Shown here piece after piece: positions 25,199 through 33,691 of a stretch of 64,000 nucleotides of DNA (position 1 is the stretch's first letter; every line of letters begins with the position of its first letter). This DNA is from JAWKOK01 sp963848115 (GTDB lineage Bacteria; Chloroflexota; Anaerolineae; Caldilineales; Caldilineaceae), in contig CAWKCP010000024.1 in NCBI GenBank assembly GCA_963848115.1, forward strand, positions 248,001 through 312,000. Direction: 5' to 3'. The translations under genes were made by a program, and so were the position numbers. Under the pieces are notes generated by a model, which saw only the letters and a program-made list of their open reading frames with translations, was not told the origin of the DNA and made no database searches.

Positions 25199-25263
25199 AC
25201 GTGCCGGGGACGGTCCAATCCAATTGGGTCATGCCGGCATCTCCTGGACCGTCCCCGGCACGT
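25199..25263. repeat. REP-like palindrome (19-bp perfect arms)
   Basis: Arms 25199-25217 (acgtgccggggacggtcca) and 25245-25263 are exact reverse complements around a 27-nt loop. The gccggggacggtcc core resembles REP-type sequences seen in other phyla. It lies between the divergent GntR and protease genes. Confidence 0.7.
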
Positions 25264-25392
25264 TGTCGCCCCGAATCTGAACTACACCCAACGCCAAAAG
25301 CCGCAATGCTTTCATACCGAAATCGTGATATCCTGGGATTGGCAGTCATCGTTGCCAGTCCTTTCCTCCACAAGCATCAAGTAGGAGCCCCA

Positions 25393-27366
25393 ATGAATGC
25401 CGTACACACGCCCCTTCCTAAAATCACCGACCCTCAAATCACCGACCCTCAAATCACCAGTTCTCTACTCGATCGGCCATGCATTTCTGAAGCTGCCGTG
25501 CCAGCTTCCATTGTCAGCTTGAGCCGACGAGCATCTATTGTCGGTATCCTACTGTTGCTGACCGTTACCTCCAACGTCTTTAGCTCAACTGTATTTGCCT
25601 CTGATGCCATTGCCTCTGAAACATCCGCAAATCCACTGGATGCTGTGCACCCCAGCGCTGATGACGGCTCATTGGAGGAACTTGACGTTGCTGCATTGGA
25701 TGTGGTCATCGAATCGGCCGATCTGGGCGACCTCAAAAACTCTGCGGTCGCGGTCTTGCGGACACCGGAGGATACGGAGCAGTACACCCTCGTCTGGACG
25801 CCCTTCCCTGATGAAGGACAAGGCGAACCACGTGCTTCATTTTCCTGGAGATCAACCGGAGAAAAGACCATCTATCTCACCCTGGTCGCTGATGATGATT
25901 CCCGCGTCACCACCGAAATCAAGGTCGACCTGCGTTCCGAAGAAACTGACCAGGCGGCCCACTCCGCGCCATCCATGACGAACGACCACACCGATGATGT
26001 TGAGGAGTTGGAAGCTGCGGACAGCCAGGGTGTTGATATCGTTGGCGGCAGAGAGGCTGCCGTCGGCGCCTGGCCATGGCAGGTTGCGCTGATGGCAGAT
26101 CCAAGCAACGGCAACACCCAGTTCTGCGGCGGTGCACTGATTGTCGACGATTGGGTGCTGACTGCGGCACACTGTGTCGACACCTGGGGGCCGGGAACGC
26201 TCTATGTCGTTGCCGGCCGTCACCGTCTTTCGTCCAGCGATGGAGAGGCCTTGCCGGTCAGCCGCATCATTCTTCACCCCAGTTGGAATACCTCGACCAA
26301 TCATGCCGATATCGCCCTTCTGAAATTGGGCATTGCGTCATCTGCTACCCCGGTGTCGATTGACGCAATCAGCTATCCGCCCGGTACTGAAGCAACGGTG
26401 ATCGGCTGGGGGTTGACCGTCTCAGGAGACAACTCCTCGGCGTCCGATGTTCTTATGCAGGTCGTAGTGCCTGTTTCTACAAGCGCACAATGCACCGGCG
26501 CCTATGGATCATACATAACAGACTCGATGTTCTGTGCGGGCAAGGCAGGAAGTGATTCATGCAACGGCGACAGCGGCGGGCCCCTCATGGTTGCGGAGAA
26601 TGGAACGGACTGGCATCAGATTGGCATTGTCAGTTGGGGCAGTGTGTGCGGAAGTGCCGGATACCCAGGCGTATACACCGAAGTATCGGTCTTCAGGGAC
26701 TGGGTTCGGAAGCAGGTGGAGGCGGGATCGGCGCAGGTTACGCCAGTCGCCTATCTGCCTTTCATTTCGACTGGCGTTTTGGCGCATATCAAGAACGGCG
26801 GCTTTGAAGAAGGGCCTGTCCATTGGGATCAATACTCCACCCACGGAGTGCCATCGATCCTGAACTCAGCCTACTTGCCGATCGATCCTCATGGCGAAAA
26901 CTGGTCGACTTGGCTTGGCGGTCTGTACGGTGAAGTGGCCTTTGTTCGCCAGACCGTCACGGTCCCGGCCGGGCGCCCCATCTTGAACTACTGGCACTGG
27001 ATCGCTTCCCAGGATTCTTGCGGCTTTGACTACGGGGGAATCGGCGTCAATGGTGAGTGGTATGCGGTGTACGGACTCTGTGTAGCAAACAACACTGGTC
27101 GATGGGTTCCCGCGTCCGTCGACATGAGCCCATTTGCCGGTGCGACCATAAATCTTGACATCGTAGCCCTGACTGACTGGTCGCTCAACAGTAGCCTCTT
27201 CATCGACGATGTTTCGTTCGGCAGTACAGCCACCAGCGCCGCGGCGCCGGTCACACCGTCAACATCGCGGAATGCGTTTATCACCAAGGATCGAGAATCG
27301 ACTGAGAGTGCCAACATGCCCGAGAAGCCGGATCGTTCAGGGGTGGCGCCTCCGGCCTATCAGTAG
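25393..27366 (+). CDS. Secreted trypsin-like serine protease (S1A) with extra C-terminal domain
   Basis: A 657-residue exported protein. Residues 1-45 include an ITDPQITDPQIT repeat, and a hydrophobic export segment spans about 47-70. Residues 75-215 form an acidic pro-region with a beta-sandwich look. The S1A protease domain covers 216-442, with catalytic H260 (LTAAHC), D306 (HADIALL) and S394 (GDSGGP); D388 at the pocket base predicts Lys/Arg specificity. Residues about 465-620 (NGGFEEG, WSTWLGG, SLFIDDVSFG) form a carbohydrate-binding-like jelly roll. The IVGG neo-N-terminus is preceded by Asp, not Lys/Arg, so activation is unusual. ATG 25393 has TAGGAG upstream. Single gene, followed by a terminator. 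Confidence 0.9.
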   Translation: MNAVHTPLPKITDPQITDPQITSSLLDRPCISEAAVPASIVSLSRRASIVGILLLLTVTSNVFSSTVFASDAIASETSANPLDAVHPSADDGSLEELDVAALDVVIESADLGDLKNSAVAVLRTPEDTEQYTLVWTPFPDEGQGEPRASFSWRSTGEKTIYLTLVADDDSRVTTEIKVDLRSEETDQAAHSAPSMTNDHTDDVEELEAADSQGVDIVGGREAAVGAWPWQVALMADPSNGNTQFCGGALIVDDWVLTAAHCVDTWGPGTLYVVAGRHRLSSSDGEALPVSRIILHPSWNTSTNHADIALLKLGIASSATPVSIDAISYPPGTEATVIGWGLTVSGDNSSASDVLMQVVVPVSTSAQCTGAYGSYITDSMFCAGKAGSDSCNGDSGGPLMVAENGTDWHQIGIVSWGSVCGSAGYPGVYTEVSVFRDWVRKQVEAGSAQVTPVAYLPFISTGVLAHIKNGGFEEGPVHWDQYSTHGVPSILNSAYLPIDPHGENWSTWLGGLYGEVAFVRQTVTVPAGRPILNYWHWIASQDSCGFDYGGIGVNGEWYAVYGLCVANNTGRWVPASVDMSPFAGATINLDIVALTDWSLNSSLFIDDVSFGSTATSAAAPVTPSTSRNAFITKDRESTESANMPEKPDRSGVAPPAYQ

Positions 27367-27444
27367 TAGACGCCCGTGCCGAATTTCGGCGAGTGGATAT
27401 TTCTTCCGTGCGCGTAGGAGCCAATCATAGTGCGCATTCCTGAT

Positions 27445-27477
27445 CAAAAGGGAGACCCTTTCTGGGCCTCCCTTTTG
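27445..27477. terminator. Bidirectional terminator hairpin
   Basis: Arms 27445-27457 (caaaagggagacc) and 27465-27477 pair almost perfectly; each side has A/T runs at the hairpin edge. It lies between the convergent protease and URO-D genes and can serve both. Confidence 0.8.
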
Positions 27478-27507
27478 TTGCAAGTGAGGGCGTAGAACAG
27501 TTCGTCT

Positions 27508-28575
27508 TTACCAACTGCTCTCCTGGACAGCCTGCCAATAGGCAAGCACATTTTCGAACGGGATGTCCGGCGTGATCGTGTTGCTGGTGAAGAAGACCAA
27601 TGAGGCCTCGTCCCGGCAAAGATCCATCGCCCGTTTGACCTCTGCGCGCATGTCGTCGGGTGTACCGCAATTCATCAGTGTCGTCACCGGCATGGGACCA
27701 TAGATGACCAGCGGATCGCCCTGATTGGTTCGCAATTTGCGAATCCACTCCAGTTCCATCCCGCATTCGGGCTGAAATCCCTGCAAACCGCCCACGCCGC
27801 TGGCCAGGATATCATCGAGGATGGGACGCACGTCTCCGTCACAGTGCCAGATGGGCTTGCCTCCAACCTCTAGCAACGGCTCAAAGCAGTACTCAACCAG
27901 AGGCCAGTACTCCCTGCGCAGAAAATCGGGCGAGACCATGGGACCGGTTTGGCCGCAGATGTCTTCGCCGCAGAGGATGGCACGCGGGTGGATGCCTTCT
28001 TTGATAGCGCGGGCGCGCAGGATGGCATGTTGTCTGCCCCGTTCCGCGCTGGTGCGGATGAGCTTGCGATATTTTTCAGGGTGAAGCCCCAACGTCATCA
28101 GCGCAGTCTCGTAGCCGAATTTGGCGTACCAGAGCGCGCTGGGGATCATCCACCAGTCGGCAGGGCACCAGAGCATATCACCGCAGCGCCTCTGTTCGGC
28201 TTTGAATTCGGTTAAGAACTGTGCATACTCTTTCTCCTCGTCGAACCCGTTACGAATCTCCTCCACGGTGGGCATGGAGTCGATCTCAGCAAGCATCGAT
28301 TCAACGTCGTAGCCTGCCCTACGGTCCAACACGTTCTGATCGACGCATCGAAACTCGCCACGTACGACAGGGGTGAAGATGGTGATTACACCGTCTGTGC
28401 CCAATGCTTTCTCAGCTTCCATTCCCCATTCATATGGGTCGGCCCAATACTCATCCTCGCTGCAGTTGGTCAGTCGTTGGACATATTCAGGAGCAGCCAG
28501 CCAGCCGCCCAGAATTGGAGGACGATCTGGCACAGTGCCGTCGAAAGCAGCGGTGAGACGTTCCTTCTGATTCAT
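27508..28575 (-). CDS. Uroporphyrinogen decarboxylase (URO-D) family protein
   Basis: A 355-residue TIM-barrel protein of the URO-D/MtaA-like superfamily rather than true HemE: the N terminus (RLTAAFDGTVPDRPPILGGW) and PIWHCDGDVRPILDDILASGVGGLQGFQPECGMEL match the paralogous group common in environmental bacteria. Related proteins include corrinoid methyltransferases; the His and Cys in HCDGD and QPECGM could be zinc ligands as in those enzymes. It is downstream of two sugar-permease genes on the same strand, 46 nt away, so it is probably co-expressed with a sugar importer. Function unproven; a demethylation step on imported substrate is one possibility. Confidence 0.8.
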   Translation of the reverse strand: MNQKERLTAAFDGTVPDRPPILGGWLAAPEYVQRLTNCSEDEYWADPYEWGMEAEKALGTDGVITIFTPVVRGEFRCVDQNVLDRRAGYDVESMLAEIDSMPTVEEIRNGFDEEKEYAQFLTEFKAEQRRCGDMLWCPADWWMIPSALWYAKFGYETALMTLGLHPEKYRKLIRTSAERGRQHAILRARAIKEGIHPRAILCGEDICGQTGPMVSPDFLRREYWPLVEYCFEPLLEVGGKPIWHCDGDVRPILDDILASGVGGLQGFQPECGMELEWIRKLRTNQGDPLVIYGPMPVTTLMNCGTPDDMRAEVKRAMDLCRDEASLVFFTSNTITPDIPFENVLAYWQAVQESSW

Positions 28576-28621
28576 ATGTGAGATCCCCGGTAGCGCTTGT
28601 TGTTGGTTGAGAATTGAGGGG

Positions 28622-29500
28622 TTATCGTCCGGAAAGTCCGCTGAACTGAGCGCCTTCCACGAAATAGCGTTGAGCTGCGAAGAAGAGGACGATCACGGGT
28701 AATATGGTTATCATGGATGCAGCCATGACCAGATGCCAGAAGTTGCCGAAACGACCCTTGAACCAGAGCAAACCCAGAGGCAATGTAAACATCTCGTTAT
28801 CCGAGATATAGATCAGAGGCTCCATGAATGCGTTGTAGTGCTGGAGGAAAGCGAAGATGGTAATGGTAGCGATGGCCGGTCCGCATAGCGGCGCAATCAC
28901 TTGCCAGAGCACCCGGAAGTTGGAGGCGCCGTCGATCTTGGCGGCTTCGTCCAACTCGATCGGCAAGGTCATCATGTACTGACGCATGAGAAAAATGTAG
29001 AATGCCACTCCAAACCAGGATGGTACCCAGAGCGGATAGAAGGTGCCGATCCAGCCGATCTCCTTGAAGATGATGAAGACGGGAATCATGGTCACAACAC
29101 CAGGGAGCATCATGGTCCCCAACAGCACCGTAAAGACCAAATTGCGCCCGGGCCAGCGAAGACGTGCAAGTCCAAAGGCGACAGTTAGAGAACTGAATAT
29201 GATGCCCAAGGTACCCATGATAGAAATATAGAAAGAGTTGCGAATGAAGAGATGAAATGGTAGGCGCTGAAAGACCTCAGCGTAATTGCTCCATTTCGGT
29301 TCCGTTGGAATCCACTGGATCGGCGTAATGAAGACCTGGCCCGGTAGTTTCAGGGATGTACTAACCACCCAGGCCAGTGGCATGAGGAATGTGACGCCCA
29401 GTACGATCATCACGATATGTAAGATCAGGTGACCTATCCGGCCACGCAGTTTTCTGGATCGGTACAACGGTATGTTGCTTTTTTCGCTGCTGACGGTCAT
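28622..29500 (-). CDS. Carbohydrate ABC transporter permease (MalG/UgpE type)
   Basis: A 292-residue inner-membrane protein with about six transmembrane helices, the first at LILHIVMIVLGVTFLMPLAWVVS. The EAA loop is ELDEAAKIDGASNFRVLWQVIAPLCGP, which docks the ATPase. It is the second permease of a CUT1-type sugar importer with the genes at 29602 and 30719. No ATPase is encoded nearby; CUT1 systems often share a multitask ATPase encoded elsewhere. A partial operator-like sequence, ccggtagcgcttg, lies just downstream (28589-28601). Confidence 0.92.
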   Translation of the reverse strand: MTVSSEKSNIPLYRSRKLRGRIGHLILHIVMIVLGVTFLMPLAWVVSTSLKLPGQVFITPIQWIPTEPKWSNYAEVFQRLPFHLFIRNSFYISIMGTLGIIFSSLTVAFGLARLRWPGRNLVFTVLLGTMMLPGVVTMIPVFIIFKEIGWIGTFYPLWVPSWFGVAFYIFLMRQYMMTLPIELDEAAKIDGASNFRVLWQVIAPLCGPAIATITIFAFLQHYNAFMEPLIYISDNEMFTLPLGLLWFKGRFGNFWHLVMAASMITILPVIVLFFAAQRYFVEGAQFSGLSGR

Positions 29501-29601
29501 CGTTATTGCACCTATTCGTGAATCCCGGCGGAAATCCCTATGCAGTTCCTACCAGTGGTAGAGGTGCTGGATTTCTGTCGTGGTATTCACGCCCACATGA
29601 A

Positions 29602-30543
29602 TTAGTCGGATTGCCCTTCGTAGTAGACCCAACGATTGGCGAAGAAGAATTGTATCGCAGTAAAGAACATGATGATCAGAAAGAGGACCCAGGCCAGAGA
29701 CGCGGCGTAACCCATACGGAAGAGTTCGAAGGCATTACGGTAGAGGTATAGCACCATGAAGAGCGTTGCGTTTTGTGGTCCGCCTTCGGTCATGATGAAG
29801 GCGGCTGTGAAGACCTGGAAACTGCCGATGATGCCGATGATCAGATTAAAGAAGATGATCGGCGAGATGATCGGGATGGTCACATTGAAGAAGCGCCGCC
29901 ACACGTTGGCTCCATCGATTTCTGCCGCCTCCTTCAGTTCCTTGGGCACCCCCTGCAATCCGGCCAGAAAGATGATCATCTGGAAGCCCGTTAACCACAG
30001 AGTCATGATGATGAAGGCAGGCTTCGTCCATACCGGTTCAAAGAGCCAGTTGATCGGTTCCAGGCCGATCCAGACCAAAATCTGATTGAGGACGCCAAAC
30101 TCCGGGTTGAGGATCTGCACCCAGACCACGGCAAAGGCCACGGCAGGCGTGATTGAGGGTAGGTAGTAGACCGTGCGGTAGACACCCAGACCACGGATTT
30201 GCTGATTCAACATGACGGCCAGCGAAAAGGCGACCAGCAGTTGGAGTGGCACGCCCAGGAAAGTGTAATACGCAGTGTTGAAGAGCGATTTGCTCACTAA
30301 CGGATCGGACAGCATACGCTCAAAATGGCCCAAGCCGATGAACTCTGGCGGCGCTAACATGTTCCACTTGTGGACGACTAGAAAGAGCGAGTAGATCATA
30401 GGCCCGATCCACAGGACCAGCACGCCGAAGATGAACGGACTCGTGAAGAGCAACCCGTCGCGCAGGTCACGGCGTTGCGAGGCCGTCATGCGGCGTTTTG
30501 AGCGCGTCTGGCTCTGTGAAGAGAGAACAGAGGTGGTCGTCAC
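29602..30543 (-). CDS. Sugar ABC transporter permease (MalF/UgpA type)
   Basis: A 313-residue inner-membrane protein with about six helices and EAA loop ELKEAAEIDGANVWRRFFNVTIPIISP. I propose GTG at 30543 as start because TTGGAGG lies 7 nt upstream; an ATG at 30561 in the same frame lies before that site. It pairs with the MalG-type permease downstream and with the binding protein upstream. Confidence 0.9.
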   Translation of the reverse strand: MTTTSVLSSQSQTRSKRRMTASQRRDLRDGLLFTSPFIFGVLVLWIGPMIYSLFLVVHKWNMLAPPEFIGLGHFERMLSDPLVSKSLFNTAYYTFLGVPLQLLVAFSLAVMLNQQIRGLGVYRTVYYLPSITPAVAFAVVWVQILNPEFGVLNQILVWIGLEPINWLFEPVWTKPAFIIMTLWLTGFQMIIFLAGLQGVPKELKEAAEIDGANVWRRFFNVTIPIISPIIFFNLIIGIIGSFQVFTAAFIMTEGGPQNATLFMVLYLYRNAFELFRMGYAASLAWVLFLIIMFFTAIQFFFANRWVYYEGQSD

Positions 30544-30590
30544 CGAAATGCCTCCAATCATTCGATCTGCTGTACGATACAGGCTGTCAG

Positions 30591-30684
30591 CGGATAGGAC
30601 ACGGAAAACACGGATCTGGCAAATTCCCACGGATAGAAGATGGGCAATCCGTGCTGATCTGTTGCATCCGCGTTATCCGTGTCC
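30591..30684. repeat. 'cggat/atccg' inverted repeat
   Basis: Left half cggataggacacgg with acacggat, right half atccgtgctgat with cgttatccgtgtcc, forming an imperfect palindrome between the binding-protein and permease genes. It resembles the cacagat family in layout but with a different word. Confidence 0.55.
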
Positions 30685-30718
30685 CTTTGGGCGCAATGGC
30701 CGTACTGTTGCGGATCTG

Positions 30719-32104
30719 CTATGCTCGGTCAGCCCAATACTGGTCCACCAGGTCTTGGATTTCTGGCTGCGCGACCTTGAGGGCTTCTTCAGCCGTCTCG
30801 GTCTGGCCTAACAGTTTGTCCCACAGCACCGTGATCGGACCGCCGCTGTAGGCGCCCAACTGGGTACCTTCCCCGAAGATCACGGAGATGGAGCTATCAC
30901 GCATAGTATCGGCAAAGGCCGCGGTATTGGAGAAGCCATAGGTATCCGAGGCAATGTCTCCCCAGATGCCCTCGATGTTGTCCGGCGTGCCGCACATACG
31001 ACCGCCTTCGGCAATGATGGTCTGGCCTTGTTCGCCGAGGATGAATTTGATTACATCCCAGGATTCATCCTGATATTCCGACGGCGATGTAATCACATGG
31101 CCATGCACATGGCCAAAAGTGAAGTTGGTGTTGGCCGTGCCCGTCGGCGCTTCGATCACATCAAAGTTGATGCCCTCTGGCGTTGTGGCCAACTCGCCAC
31201 GCAGCCGCGGCATCGCCCACGGCCCCTCAAGATACATAGCCACGCGGCCCGTATCCAAACCGACGCCGCCGCCTTCTGCGACTTCGGGACCGGGGCTCCA
31301 GTCATTGGCGATGGCATCATAGATCAGAAATTGCAGGGCTGAAGCGATATCGGGATGATCCCAGTAGGCCTCCGTGGGCTCGGTGATCCGATCCCACTCC
31401 ACATGGCCATTCCGGCGCATGAAGGTAGTGCTGCGGCCGTATCCACCATTCCATCCCTGGGCCTGCCCCCAGCCATAAAACTTGGTGCCATCCTCTTCAT
31501 ATGAGAGGTCCTGGATCATCTGCTGGAATTCTTCCCACTTCCAGCCGGGCTGTGGATGGGCCACGCCCTTTTTGTCGAAGAGATCCTTGTTGTAATAGAT
31601 GACCAGCGAGCCGGTATCCGTGGGGGTCATGTATCGCCCGCCCTGCCAGAAGGTCTGATTGTCGTAATTTTCGCCCGGCGGGAAGAAGTCTTCAGCGCCG
31701 TCGTTGGAGATATAGCTGCTCAGATCGACAAGCACGCCATTCTCTGCAAAGGCTTGCCACATCCACCCCTGCATGTAGAGCATATCTGCTGGATCGTCGG
31801 CAGCGAAATTGGCCTGAATCTTCTCATAGTATCCGCCTGGATACTGCTCCACCGCGACATTGATGTTGTCAACTGTCTCTGTGTACGCCTTGACAATATT
31901 TTCGTACACAATGGCATCCTGAACATCCGCCCAGGCGGACAGGCGTAGATCGATGGTCTCGGCACTGGGTGCGCTACCGCCATCGTCGGACGAAGGAGCG
32001 GCAGCCGGTGCAGAGCACGCTGCTAATGCCGCTCCACCCAGCGTGAAGGCGCTGACCTTCAAGAATGTGCGACGGCTGAGTCCATGCTTACCAGAATTGT
32101 ACAT
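30719..32104 (-). CDS. Extracellular sugar-binding lipoprotein of ABC transporter
   Basis: A 461-residue family 1 solute-binding protein. The N terminus has a twin-arginine-type signal (LSRRTFLKVSAFTLGG) ending in a lipobox AAC, then an Ala/Pro/Ser linker. The mature part shows family features (GWMWQAFAENGVLVDLSSYI, TDTGSLVIYYNKDLFDKKGV, GRVAMYLEGPWAMPRL). The twin Arg suggests Tat export. It is the first gene of the permease/URO-D operon; a LacI-type palindrome lies 337 nt upstream. Confidence 0.92.
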   Translation of the reverse strand: MYNSGKHGLSRRTFLKVSAFTLGGAALAACSAPAAAPSSDDGGSAPSAETIDLRLSAWADVQDAIVYENIVKAYTETVDNINVAVEQYPGGYYEKIQANFAADDPADMLYMQGWMWQAFAENGVLVDLSSYISNDGAEDFFPPGENYDNQTFWQGGRYMTPTDTGSLVIYYNKDLFDKKGVAHPQPGWKWEEFQQMIQDLSYEEDGTKFYGWGQAQGWNGGYGRSTTFMRRNGHVEWDRITEPTEAYWDHPDIASALQFLIYDAIANDWSPGPEVAEGGGVGLDTGRVAMYLEGPWAMPRLRGELATTPEGINFDVIEAPTGTANTNFTFGHVHGHVITSPSEYQDESWDVIKFILGEQGQTIIAEGGRMCGTPDNIEGIWGDIASDTYGFSNTAAFADTMRDSSISVIFGEGTQLGAYSGGPITVLWDKLLGQTETAEEALKVAQPEIQDLVDQYWADRA

Positions 32105-32440
32105 GTCTTTCCTCCCTGTGTTCCTTGGATTGTCTAGCCATTGAACAAAAAAGCGCTAGGCTGAAGCCCAGCGCATACGCAACCGTGAGGTTAGATCGAG
32201 ACAATGCTATGTCGGTGTATCGGATTCAGGATGGGATCATGAAATGGATTGCAGCAGCGTTCGCTCAGCAGAGTGTAGCTGAGTGCACGTATCATCTGTT
32301 GATTCCCAAATCGGTAATATTGAGCGAAGTCGTGAACTTGATGCAGACGTGGTGAATACAGATCCAGAACGCGCATCAGTGCAAATCCCTTCGGTCTATG
32401 TTGGGGCAACGAAATGGCTACCAGGGCAGGTAATCGTTTC
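32105..32440. other. Long leader region of the sugar-transport operon
   Basis: No convincing gene. A minus-strand ORF of 72 codons (32191-32409) has no family resemblance and a poor start. The stretch contains scattered imperfect inverted repeats but no clear riboswitch fold. It probably holds the promoter and 5' leader of the binding-protein gene. Confidence 0.45.
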
Positions 32441-32454
32441 CGGTAGCGCTACCG
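32441..32454. promoter_or_regulatory. LacI-type operator (cggtagcgctaccg)
   Basis: A perfect 14-bp palindrome with the central cg and agcgct core typical of LacI/GalR-family operators. It lies upstream of the sugar-transport operon. A half-site, ccggtagcgct, occurs again between the URO-D and permease genes (28589). No LacI gene is in the window, so the regulator would act in trans. Confidence 0.6.
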
Positions 32455-32545
32455 AGAGTCTAGCACACACAGAATCTAGTGTCAATGCGTTATTTTTGAG
32501 TTGCTGTTGAAGGTTTTTGAGGAGTAACGACGTGAAATGGCCAGG

Positions 32546-33304
32546 CTATTTACCCAGTTCACCCAGGCGATCCATAATGATCGTCACCGCGGCCAGGGCT
32601 GCGGTTTCAGCGCGGAGGATGCGCGCTCCCAACGACGTGACCTGCCAGCCTACGTTTCGAGCCGCCAGAACTTCATCAGGCGCAAAGCCGCCCTCCGGTC
32701 CAATCATCAGGCTGAACCGCTGTGACGAACTATCGGATACACCCGAAGATGTGTCGGTCACGACAGCCTGGCCTAAGCCTGGCGCACCATCGGCGTCCTC
32801 CCACAGCAAGTATCGCAGGCCTTCGGCATCCACCACAGCTTTTTCAAAGGAGATGGGTGGACCCAACAAGGGCAGCCGGCCGCGGCCGCTTTGCTCCGCC
32901 GCTTCGCGCAGAATCGTCTGCCAACGATCATACTTCTTCAGCAATGTGGACTCCGGACGAACAACACTCCGTTGGCTGATGACCGGTACGAAGGCACTGA
33001 CGCCGAGCTCGGTTCCCTTTTGAAGAATCCATTCAAACTTGTCGGCTTTGAGGCTGCACTGGAAGAGGGTCAAACGATGGGATGGTTCGCTACGGACGGG
33101 CTGACGCGAGATGATGTAGCCGGTGGCATTGTGACGCTCCAGCGTCACAATCTCGGTGGCATATTCAAAGTTGAGGTTGTCCAGCAGCAAAATCTCATCG
33201 CCCGGTTTGAGGCGCAGAACCCGGGTCAACTGGTGAGATATCGAGGAAAGATCGATGGTCTTGCCTGGACCGATTGGGCTGTTGAGCAGAAAAAAGCGGT
33301 GCAT
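32546..33304 (-). CDS. rsmE: 16S rRNA m3U1498 methyltransferase RsmE
   Basis: A 252-residue SPOUT methyltransferase that uses SAM to methylate N3 of U1498 in 16S rRNA. The N-terminal PUA-like part (HRFFLL, HQLTRVLRLKPGDEILLLDN) is followed by the knotted domain with KADKFEWILQKGTELGV, ERS-equivalent SQRSVV, RWQTILREAAEQSGR and the SAM loop LMIGPEGGFAPDEV. SLGARILRAETAALAAV closes the knot. The start is ATG 33304 (MHRFFLL). The gene follows prmA and dnaJ on the same strand, the order also seen in Firmicutes, here interrupted by repeat elements. Confidence 0.95.
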   Translation of the reverse strand: MHRFFLLNSPIGPGKTIDLSSISHQLTRVLRLKPGDEILLLDNLNFEYATEIVTLERHNATGYIISRQPVRSEPSHRLTLFQCSLKADKFEWILQKGTELGVSAFVPVISQRSVVRPESTLLKKYDRWQTILREAAEQSGRGRLPLLGPPISFEKAVVDAEGLRYLLWEDADGAPGLGQAVVTDTSSGVSDSSSQRFSLMIGPEGGFAPDEVLAARNVGWQVTSLGARILRAETAALAAVTIIMDRLGELGK

Positions 33305-33394
33305 GGCGACGCTTTCATGCAAACTGCAAAAGGGATGTAGACGCGAAGTAACGCAAATGAGTCCACTACAATACGCTTTTTTTTTGCCACAGGT

Positions 33395-33536
33395 GACTCT
33401 ACTGCAAAAAGCCTTTTCTTGACACGAATGGTCACGAATTTACACGAACTGTGTCGCCGACACAGAGAGAAGATTCGTGATAATTCGTGTAGATTCGTGT
33501 CAAGATTCCTTTTTGCAGTGGACTCACAGATGGACA
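33395..33536. repeat. Dispersed 'ctactgcaaaaagcc' element, copy 2
   Basis: Almost identical to copy 1 at 22147-22267 over most of its length. It has an additional attcgtgtag-type duplication in the right half, which makes it 142 bp. Complementary ends gactctactgc and gcagtggactc. Confidence 0.75.
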
Positions 33537-33636
33537 CAGATGAAAAAGGATGAGACACAGATGGTACCGAGATATCTCTGGACATCCGCAAGCCAGCTGC
33601 GAAAATCAGGTCCTTATCTGTGTGAATCTGTGGCGA
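33528..33636. repeat. Dispersed 'cacagatggacacagat' element abutting the previous one
   Basis: Starts with cacagatggacacagatg inside the end of the previous element and closes with tatctgtgtgaatctgtggc. The interior resembles the copy at 6262-6400. The two families are nested or tandem here, together filling the rsmE-prmA gap (33305-33691). Confidence 0.65.
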
Positions 33637-33691
33637 ATTTTGGTTCTTGCAGAAGACTCATCCGTGACAAATGTTCGTATTTGCAGTAGCA

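Noticed and set aside
27508..28575. HemE (true uroporphyrinogen decarboxylase)
   Set aside because: The N-terminal active-site pattern of HemE is absent and the gene sits in a sugar-transport operon with no other haem genes.
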